From NCBI GenBank assembly GCA_002724505.1, contig PBOV01000163.1:1-12920 (forward strand): 12,920 bases of DNA, written 5' to 3'. Position numbers and translations under genes: made by a program. This document shows, piece by piece, positions 6,765 through 12,409 of this stretch; the stretch's first letter is position 1, and every line of letters starts with the position of its first letter. A model generated the notes under the pieces. It was not told where the DNA came from. It saw only the letters and a program-made list of their open reading frames with translations, and made no database searches. The DNA is from Rhodospirillaceae bacterium. Lineage in GTDB: Bacteria > Pseudomonadota > Alphaproteobacteria > MPNO01 > UBA2964.

Positions 6765-7832
6765 TCAGACGTTCGGTGGGCGCCCGTGCCACGCGTCTTC
6801 GATCATAGCCAAAATTGGTGCAAATTCGACCGGAACTGGGTTCGGGTAAGGATCTTTCGAGATCATTTCTGCCGCCTTTTTTATTCCTTCCTCAGGCATA
6901 CCGATTTCCCTAAGTGAGGTTGGCGCACCTATTGCAATGTTTAATTCGTATAGGGCACGCGCTGCAGAATGGTGAGTTTCGCCAAGGGCCGCAGCAATCG
7001 CCTGCATTGCCTCTGGAGCTCCGGCAGCTGTGTATGCAACGCTATATGGTAGGGCTACGGTGTGTGCCATTGAATGTTCAAGGTTAAAAGTACTACCGAG
7101 AACGTGAGCAAATTTGTGATGCAGAGCTACACCGGCGGAACCAAGAGAAGTGCCACATAGCCAGGCTCCGTAGAGCCCATCCCCTCTGGCTTCTATACCG
7201 TCCTGTCCTGATGTGATTTTTTTTAAGGCAGAGGCCATCGCTCCAATACCTTCAATGGCAATCAAACTATTAACTGGTGTGGCCCCCTGCGCGTAGCAAG
7301 CTTCAACTCCGTGAGCTATTGCATTTATACCGCTTGGTATAATTATACTAAGTGGTACGCCCATGGTGGTCTCAGGGTCGTAAATAATAGTCTTGGGAAG
7401 CATCCAGTCAGACTTGTACCCCACGCGCAGACCATCTGTTAGAATGGCCTGTAAATCGGTTGTTTCTGATCCTGAGAAAGTTGTGACAGCGGATACCACA
7501 GGGATTTCGAGTTCGAGAGCTATAGCTTTCGCTAAGCCAACAGACGTACCGCCGCCGTAGGAGACAACGCAATCAGCCTTTCGATCTGTTGCTATGGCCC
7601 GCCCTTCTTCCACCATTGGCAAGGGGACGTATTGTTCAGCTATGGGGCAAAGACCGGCACTAATATTATTTAGGGGGGTAATCAGGTCGGAGGTTTCGTT
7701 TTTTCTCCCGGGTGTACAACAAAATAGGGCGTTTTTGCTTCCCAATCGCGTTATTTCTTCTCCTAGAGAGTTTATACTTCCTTTCCCGAAGACAACTCGT
7801 GCCGGTAGAGAGTTATGAACAAAGTTTTTCAT
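6765..7832 (-). CDS. Maleylacetate reductase (iron-type alcohol dehydrogenase superfamily)
   Basis: 355 residues, the family length. It reduces maleylacetate to 3-oxoadipate with NAD(P)H, the last dedicated step of hydroxyquinol, resorcinol, hydroquinone and chloroaromatic routes. The N-terminal L-P-A-R-V-V-F-G-x-G is characteristic of maleylacetate reductases. Also seen are the nucleotide-binding G-G-G-T-S-V-G (93-99), T-T-F-S-G-S-E-T-T (117-125; usually T-x-A/S-G-S-E-x-T), G-I-N-A-I-A-H (168-174), L-Y-G-A-W-L-C-G-T (220-228) and A-L-H-H-K-x-x-H-V-L-G (236-246), with further histidines at 253 and 257. No ribosome site precedes ATG 7832, and a promoter-like sequence ends 6 bases before it, suggesting a leaderless message. 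Its usual partner, an intradiol hydroxyquinol 1,2-dioxygenase, is absent from the window. Confidence 0.9.
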   Translation of the reverse strand: MKNFVHNSLPARVVFGKGSINSLGEEITRLGSKNALFCCTPGRKNETSDLITPLNNISAGLCPIAEQYVPLPMVEEGRAIATDRKADCVVSYGGGTSVGLAKAIALELEIPVVSAVTTFSGSETTDLQAILTDGLRVGYKSDWMLPKTIIYDPETTMGVPLSIIIPSGINAIAHGVEACYAQGATPVNSLIAIEGIGAMASALKKITSGQDGIEARGDGLYGAWLCGTSLGSAGVALHHKFAHVLGSTFNLEHSMAHTVALPYSVAYTAAGAPEAMQAIAAALGETHHSAARALYELNIAIGAPTSLREIGMPEEGIKKAAEMISKDPYPNPVPVEFAPILAMIEDAWHGRPPNV

Positions 7833-7838
7833 GGCAAG

Positions 7839-7868
7839 GGTATAACGTTATGGGTGGCTCTTTGTCCA
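7839..7868 (-). promoter_or_regulatory. Candidate leaderless promoter of maleylacetate reductase
   Basis: Read on the minus strand: -35 TGGACA (7863-7868, 5/6 to consensus), 18-base spacer, -10 TATACC (7839-7844, 4/6), then six bases to the A of ATG 7832. A start of transcription at the ATG would give a leaderless mRNA, matching the lack of a ribosome site. A 10-bp palindrome ATAACGTTAT (7842-7851) overlaps the -10 box. Confidence 0.4.
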
Positions 7869-7869
7869 C

Positions 7870-7883
7870 GTTCTCTGCAGAAC
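7870..7883. promoter_or_regulatory. Dyad GTTCT-N4-AGAAC, possible activator site
   Basis: Perfect 5-bp arms (7870-7874 and 7879-7883) around CTGC. The centre is about 44.5 bases upstream of the predicted maleylacetate reductase transcript start, directly beside the -35 box, which is where class II activators bind. The protein that would bind is not encoded in the window. Confidence 0.35.
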
Positions 7884-7950
7884 AGTTTTTAAAATTGCCC
7901 GTTCATATGTCTAACCAACGATGATCATACAAAACTTAAAAGGTAAAATG

Positions 7951-7964
7951 ACAACTATCGTTGT
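7951..7964. promoter_or_regulatory. Dyad ACAAC-N4-GTTGT, possible activator site
   Basis: Perfect 5-bp arms (7951-7955 and 7960-7964) around TATC. The second half is also part of ATCGTTG (7957-7963), which is the reverse complement of CAACGAT (7916-7922), so a looser 7-bp repeat spans the region. The centre is about 44.5 bases before the predicted start of the LigB-type gene transcript. Confidence 0.35.
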
Positions 7965-7966
7965 GG

Positions 7967-7995
7967 TTGGCGTTACAATCAGAAACAAATACGAT
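7967..7995 (+). promoter_or_regulatory. Candidate promoter of the LigB-LigA fusion gene
   Basis: -35 TTGGCG (7967-7972, 4/6), 17-base spacer, -10 TACGAT (7990-7995, 4/6). Transcription would begin near 8002, leaving a leader of about 75 bases. The match is moderate; the spacing is optimal and a dyad lies just upstream. Confidence 0.35.
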
Positions 7996-8076
7996 GTGGC
8001 GGTTCGTAGCTTTCTTCCCCATCTGTCAAAACGTCTGGGAAGTTCATTTGATTGGATAATTTGAGGTTTAGAGGAT

Positions 8077-9159
8077 ATGCCCTACAAAAAAAATACCGGT
8101 ATAATTGGTGGCGTGTTTATGGCACATGCGCCTCAGTTTTTTACACTTCCAGAATCTGAAGATAAAAAAACCGTTAATAGGGTAAAAAGGCTGGCAAAGG
8201 CAAACGGCAAGCGACTAAAAGCTTTAAAACCAGATGTCTATGTCACTATTTCAAATGATCACGCCAATCAATTTGTTTTGCATTGCGTTCCACCTTTTGT
8301 AATTCATCGGGGAAACGTTGCAACCGGTACGTTCGCGGGGCGTGACTTTGAACACCGGATTGCGAGCCCGGAGGCAACAGAAACAATTCGTTATCTCTAC
8401 AGGGAGGGCTTCGATGTTTCTTACAGCTCTACGGCTAAGATGGAATATTCTTTAGGTATCCCTCTTTCTTTTCTGGAAATTGATGGCCCCATTCTTCCAG
8501 TTTTTGTTAACGCTTATGTTCCGCCTCAGCCTCGCATGGAGCGCTGTTACGCTTTGGGGGAGGCAATTAATCGGTCCCTTATCGCACAAAACTTAAGTGC
8601 GGTGGTCATTTGTAGTGGCGGTATGTCGCACTTTCCAGGTACTGAACGTTACGCAGAGCCTGACCTTGAATTTGATAAAAAGGTCCTTGCTGAGTTGGAG
8701 ACCGGAAATTTGCGCTACCTGTTATCGCTTGATGAAAAACGCATGGATGATAGCGGGAATATCGAATTGCGATGCTGGGGAGTGGCGGCTGGTATGCTAG
8801 GAGAGCGGAAACCTGATTTGTTGTCACTGGATCCCTCTTGGCATCATAATTATGCGACCCTTGCCTGGTGGAAATCGCCCGGAAAAAAAGAACAAAGTTT
8901 TGAACCGCATTACCCCTCGATATCACCGAGCAGATTAGATTTAACGGTGGTTCTCCACAAATTGGCTAATGATACGACAGAACGTGATCGTTATACCGCC
9001 GACAGAAAAGCTTATGTGAAAGGACTTAAGCTAACAAAAGAAGAGAAAAAAGCTTTGCTCAATCTTAAGGATCAAGAAATGGTAAAATTAGGTGTTCATC
9101 CATTTTTGTCATTTATGGCTCGATTACATATTGAAAGAGCGCCAAAAAAAGCTGATTAA
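8077..9159 (+). CDS. Class III (LigB-type) extradiol ring-cleavage dioxygenase with fused LigA-like C-terminus
   Basis: 360 residues. LigB-type enzymes use Fe(II) to open catecholic rings such as protocatechuate or gallate. Candidate iron ligands are His17 (M-A-H-A-P), His62 (S-N-D-H-A-N) and Glu230 (G-N-I-E-L-R-C-W-G). His185 in S-G-G-M-S-H-F-P-G matches the catalytic histidine loop. The last 50 residues (about 311-355) contain a LigA-like segment ending G-V-H-P-F-L-S-F-M-A-R, so large and small subunit functions are on one chain, as in gallate dioxygenases (DesB/GalA type). Those are nearer 420 residues, so the linker or LigA part here is short. GAGG (8071-8074) lies only 2 bases before ATG 8077; another GAGG (8063-8066) at spacing 10 may be used. 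It diverges from maleylacetate reductase and is convergent with the Rieske beta gene. The exact substrate is not decidable from sequence. Confidence 0.88.
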   Translation: MPYKKNTGIIGGVFMAHAPQFFTLPESEDKKTVNRVKRLAKANGKRLKALKPDVYVTISNDHANQFVLHCVPPFVIHRGNVATGTFAGRDFEHRIASPEATETIRYLYREGFDVSYSSTAKMEYSLGIPLSFLEIDGPILPVFVNAYVPPQPRMERCYALGEAINRSLIAQNLSAVVICSGGMSHFPGTERYAEPDLEFDKKVLAELETGNLRYLLSLDEKRMDDSGNIELRCWGVAAGMLGERKPDLLSLDPSWHHNYATLAWWKSPGKKEQSFEPHYPSISPSRLDLTVVLHKLANDTTERDRYTADRKAYVKGLKLTKEEKKALLNLKDQEMVKLGVHPFLSFMARLHIERAPKKAD

Positions 9160-9187
9160 CAATCCCCGGTTTAGTTTTGGCGGAGGT

Positions 9188-9712
9188 TTAAATCGGTACA
9201 GCCATGGCTTCAAACGCAGAATCACAATTAATTAAATTGACACGTTTGAGAGTTATACGAAATGTGTTCCCCTCCCGAACAAGCCTGTGGAATTGACGCC
9301 CCATAAAAAAACGTTGAACATCCAAGCGGTACTCTCCCATCATCATTGATGAGCTGACCAAGAAACTTTCAGCGTTTTCGTCCGCCTCTTCGACAATAAC
9401 ATTGCTGACCATGTGGTTTGTTCGAGATGGAGGGGTTTGGATATGTATACGGGGGTGTCTTAACCGTTCAATTCTAGTTTTCATTAACTGCCGGTCATCA
9501 AAAAATAACGAAGCCTGATTGAATGGGTCAGGTTGATCCTGGGTTGAGGGAACCCAGTAAAGGCCATCCTCCGTAAATAATTCCATCCATGCTTCAAATT
9601 TGCGATCATCCAGAAGACGCCCCTCGTGAATTAGAAATTTTTCAAATGGCTCTCTATCAATACCCTCAATGCCTCCAGCTGCAGGGGTAGTTGGTAAAAT
9701 TAGGCTATCCAT
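9188..9712 (-). CDS. Aromatic-ring-hydroxylating dioxygenase, beta subunit
   Basis: 174 residues, normal for the family (NTF2/SnoaL-like fold). The beta subunit supports the alpha3beta3 assembly of Rieske oxygenases. The N-terminal helix F-L-I-H-E-G-R-L-L-D-D-R (25-36) followed by W-x-x-L-F-T-E-D-G-L-Y-W-V-P (42-55) is the family signature. R-T-N-H-M-V-S-N-V (96-104) and a C-terminal R-I-T-L-K-R-V-N-L-I-N block also match. The frame is open further upstream inside the alpha gene, but ATG 9712 is just one base past the alpha stop (TAG-T-ATG) and gives the expected length. A GAGG lies about 10 bases before it within the end of alpha. Coupled translation with alpha is likely. Confidence 0.93.
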   Translation of the reverse strand: MDSLILPTTPAAGGIEGIDREPFEKFLIHEGRLLDDRKFEAWMELFTEDGLYWVPSTQDQPDPFNQASLFFDDRQLMKTRIERLRHPRIHIQTPPSRTNHMVSNVIVEEADENAESFLVSSSMMMGEYRLDVQRFFMGRQFHRLVREGNTFRITLKRVNLINCDSAFEAMAVPI

Positions 9713-9713
9713 A

Positions 9714-11015
9714 CTAGGCGGCCTCACGCATGTAGTGAAGCCAGGCTTGGTATTGCGCCCGGATTGCCATTTCGTGCATGGCAGATTCTCGAGTTGCATT
9801 ATAGTGCGGGTCTGGTTCTTCCTCTCCCATCCCCCGCGAAAGGTCAATCCACTCTGATTGCAAACTTTGTAACCCGACCTGGGTTCGTCGGAAGGATTCA
9901 AGATCATCTGTCTGAACAAAAGATGTCGCGGAATGGGTGACGTTTAAAAGTCTAATATTTGCAGAGTTCATCTCATCGGGCGCGCCCTTTAATCGGACTG
10001 GGTAAACAGTAACTTCAGTAAGGTCCGTGGAAATTGGTCTGATAATCCGGACATGTATGTTTAACCCCATAATCGAACAATTGGGATAAAGCAGGGAATT
10101 GTGGAATTCTGGAACAAGAATTTCTTCCATGCGTTCTTGTCCAACTTTTTCTGCTAGGGCAACTTTATAGGCGTCATATGCAGGGCTCGAACGTTCCTTC
10201 TCCTTTAGTTCGGTATTGCTCGTCCAACCATGACCGAAATCAACGACATAGGACCGACGACCTTTCCAGGCATCGGCTGTTTTTTCCGTTTTGCCCTCTA
10301 CTACTTGTGCCCCCTCGTCGTCCCCTTCTCTTCTTGAGAATTGTTCACCTTTTTTATTAACAGTTGAGGCGTGTGAATAAGGAACGTGATAAGAATCCAG
10401 AACATTTTCGACTTGTAATTTCCAGTTGCCACGGAAGAAGTAGCGATGTATCCCTGCGTCGAGCATAATTTCACCGTCCGGTGCTCGATCCACTAGATCG
10501 TCAATATTAGCCTTCATTGAGCCAAGAAAATCATTAAAACTCACGCCTTTGTTGGCTAGGCTAACAAAAACAAATCCACGGTATTCTCCCATCCGAGGCG
10601 CCTTTGCGAGACCAAAGTTTTTCTTATCAAAGTGTGGCGCTGCCCCTTCCGGCATGGAGACATCAATTAACGACCCGTCGGTGTCATAGGTCCAGCCGTG
10701 ATAAAGGCATGTTAAAGCTTTAGCGTTCCCGCAAGGTTCATTGCAGACCTTGGGGCCTCGGTGGGCGCAACGGTTGAGCAATACCTTTGGTTTTCCATCC
10801 TTGTGGCGGATAAAAATAATGGGTTGGCGACCGATATCAGAGGTTACATAGTCTCCGGGATTTGGAATTTGGCTCGTATGCCCCGCAAACATCCAAGCCC
10901 GACCAAAGATACGCTCCATTTCAAGCTCAAAAATATTGTTGTCAGTGTATACTCTTCTGTGAACCCGGCCAGGTTCAACCAGCTTTGAAATTTCGTCAGG
11001 CGTACCGTCAAACAT
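9714..11015 (-). CDS. Rieske aromatic-ring-hydroxylating dioxygenase, alpha subunit
   Basis: 433 residues. It is the terminal oxygenase large subunit, which inserts O2 into an aromatic ring using electrons from a ferredoxin and/or reductase. The N-terminal Rieske domain has C83-x-H85 and C103-x2-H106, separated by 17 residues (C-A-H-R-G and C-L-Y-H-G-W), for the [2Fe-2S] centre. The catalytic domain has the bridging Asp207 and iron ligands His210 and His215 (D-S-Y-H-V-P-Y-S-H). The third carboxylate is probably Asp370 or Asp371 (Q-T-D-D-L-E). Overall layout is closest to the benzoate/anthranilate/terephthalate type of two-subunit oxygenases, but substrate cannot be assigned. No ferredoxin or reductase gene is nearby. 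ATG 11015 is overlapped by a tiny M-D-H reading frame (TGATG). A promoter and operator-like dyad lie upstream. Confidence 0.94.
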   Translation of the reverse strand: MFDGTPDEISKLVEPGRVHRRVYTDNNIFELEMERIFGRAWMFAGHTSQIPNPGDYVTSDIGRQPIIFIRHKDGKPKVLLNRCAHRGPKVCNEPCGNAKALTCLYHGWTYDTDGSLIDVSMPEGAAPHFDKKNFGLAKAPRMGEYRGFVFVSLANKGVSFNDFLGSMKANIDDLVDRAPDGEIMLDAGIHRYFFRGNWKLQVENVLDSYHVPYSHASTVNKKGEQFSRREGDDEGAQVVEGKTEKTADAWKGRRSYVVDFGHGWTSNTELKEKERSSPAYDAYKVALAEKVGQERMEEILVPEFHNSLLYPNCSIMGLNIHVRIIRPISTDLTEVTVYPVRLKGAPDEMNSANIRLLNVTHSATSFVQTDDLESFRRTQVGLQSLQSEWIDLSRGMGEEEPDPHYNATRESAMHEMAIRAQYQAWLHYMREAA

Positions 11016-11046
11016 CAGTGGTCCATTTAGTAGTGTTAGAAAAAAT

Positions 11047-11073
11047 ACGGGTCAGATTGTCCCCTAGACCCGT
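11047..11073. promoter_or_regulatory. Inverted repeat ACGGGTC-N13-GACCCGT, probable operator
   Basis: Perfect 7-bp arms at 11047-11053 and 11067-11073 in the 159-base gap between the divergent Rieske alpha and MFS genes. One arm lies within the spacer of the predicted oxygenase promoter and the other sits at its start of transcription, so a bound protein would block RNA polymerase. No regulator gene is in the window. Confidence 0.5.
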
Positions 11074-11084
11074 TTATTGGTCAA
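11056..11084 (-). promoter_or_regulatory. Candidate sigma-70 promoter of the Rieske alpha/beta operon
   Basis: Minus strand: -35 TTGACC (11079-11084, 5/6), 17-base spacer, -10 GACAAT (11056-11061, 4/6). Transcription would start near 11049, about 34 bases before the alpha ATG. Confidence 0.5.
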
Positions 11085-11174
11085 GGATTCCCAATCCATA
11101 TTTTTAACAGTCCTTTGATTCTTTGGGCTGAGACATTATGGTCCTGCCGATTTTTGGAATTTCGGAGAAATAAG

Positions 11175-12407
11175 ATGTTCAGGTTCCTTGCCTTTCCAGC
11201 ACAGGAATTAAAAGTGATAGGTCTTATTAGCTTTGGCCATATGCTAAGCCATTTCTTTTTCTTTGTATTGCCGCCCCTTTACTTGGCTCTTAAAGAGGAG
11301 TTTGAGGTCAGCTATGTTTTGTTGGCCCTTCCCATGGCGGTATATGCAGTGGCCGCTGGCGTGACCCAGACCCCAGTAGGGTTTTGGGTGGACCGCGTGG
11401 GCGCACGAAAAATTTTAATTGTGGGTCTTATTTTACAAGGTTTGTCGGTAGCGGCCATTGGTCTGACAACAACTTTTTGGCAATTGCTAATTCTCTATAC
11501 AATCACGGGTATAGCCAACACCGTTTTTCATCCAGCCGATTATGCGATCCTCTCAGGTTCGATAGCTAAGGAACGGCTAGGACGAGCGTTTAGTTTGCAT
11601 TTAGCAAGTGGAAATCTCGGCTGGGTTTTTGTGCCCGGTGTGATGATAGGTCTAACTGAATTATGGGATTGGCGTACCGCTTTCATAATTGTAGGGATGA
11701 TAGGTTTTATATTTGGTTTAGTCGTTTGGGCATATTACTCGACACTGAGTGAAGAAGAACACGACGAAAAAGATCAGAATCAAAAACAAGGTAGTGACGG
11801 CAAAACTATAAAAGACGGTTTAGCTATTCTTTTTTCCTTTCCAATTATGATGTGTTTTGCGTTTTTTATAATGCTCACAATTGGATTTACAGGTATTCGG
11901 TCTTTTATAGTTGTCGCCTTAAATCAACTCTACGGACTATCTGATATTGTCGGGAATACAATACTTACAGGCTTTATGGCCGGCAGTTTTATAGGTGTAT
12001 TGGTTGGCGGGTTCGTTGCGGACAAGTACGGACCACGTGTAGCCACGGCCTTTGGAACTCTGGTTGGCGCCGCAATTTTACTACTTTTTGTCGGGTCCTA
12101 CGAACTTCCTGTTGTTGTTATTTTTACAACCATAGCAATTTCAGGATTATTACAGGGTGTGTTGCTGCCAAGCCGAGATTTACTAATCCGCGCGGTCACG
12201 CCTACCGGCTCAATGGGAAAAGTCGTTGGCTTTCTAACAATGGGAATGATGATGGCCGCCGCAGCGGTTCAGCCGATTTTTGGATGGCTTATGGACATAA
12301 ATGAACCACGCTGGGTATTCTGGTTAAGTGCTATATTCGTTTCTGGAGCTTTATTTTGTTTTTCATCTGCAAAAATAAAAAACCAGGAGACTTCAGCAGC
12401 TAAGTAG
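11175..12407 (+). CDS. MFS transporter
   Basis: 410 residues, inner-membrane major facilitator. It has about 12 hydrophobic segments in two halves, split by a charged cytoplasmic loop (about 192-216, rich in E, D, K and Q) after the sixth. The loop 2-3 signature is present as G-F-W-V-D-R-V-G-A-R-K (about 68-78), and a matching G-x-x-A-D-K-Y-G-P-R occurs in the second half (about 281-292). The first helix G-H-M-L-S-H and the V-F-H-P-A-D-Y block (about 119-125) recall the fosmidomycin-resistance/drug-efflux-like branch. Its position next to aromatic oxygenases suggests an aromatic acid or metabolite as substrate (inference). The frame opens 20 codons earlier, but GGAG (11164-11167) seven bases before ATG 11175 decides the start. 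It ends two bases from the cupin gene, tail to tail, with no terminator between. Confidence 0.9.
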   Translation: MFRFLAFPAQELKVIGLISFGHMLSHFFFFVLPPLYLALKEEFEVSYVLLALPMAVYAVAAGVTQTPVGFWVDRVGARKILIVGLILQGLSVAAIGLTTTFWQLLILYTITGIANTVFHPADYAILSGSIAKERLGRAFSLHLASGNLGWVFVPGVMIGLTELWDWRTAFIIVGMIGFIFGLVVWAYYSTLSEEEHDEKDQNQKQGSDGKTIKDGLAILFSFPIMMCFAFFIMLTIGFTGIRSFIVVALNQLYGLSDIVGNTILTGFMAGSFIGVLVGGFVADKYGPRVATAFGTLVGAAILLLFVGSYELPVVVIFTTIAISGLLQGVLLPSRDLLIRAVTPTGSMGKVVGFLTMGMMMAAAAVQPIFGWLMDINEPRWVFWLSAIFVSGALFCFSSAKIKNQETSAAK

Positions 12408-12409
12408 TC

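Noticed and set aside
8014..8042. CTTCCC / GGGAAG hairpin in the leader of the LigB-type gene
   Set aside because: Only six pairs with a 17-base loop, no T-tract and no riboswitch-like motif; too weak to call.
7921..8064. 47-codon plus-strand frame in the divergent control region
   Set aside because: It has no recognisable family, spans the predicted promoter and dyads of the next gene, and lacks a convincing ribosome site at its first ATG.
9713..9919. Upstream extension of the Rieske beta frame
   Set aside because: It lies within the alpha gene in another frame; ATG 9712 gives the family length and sits one base after the alpha stop.
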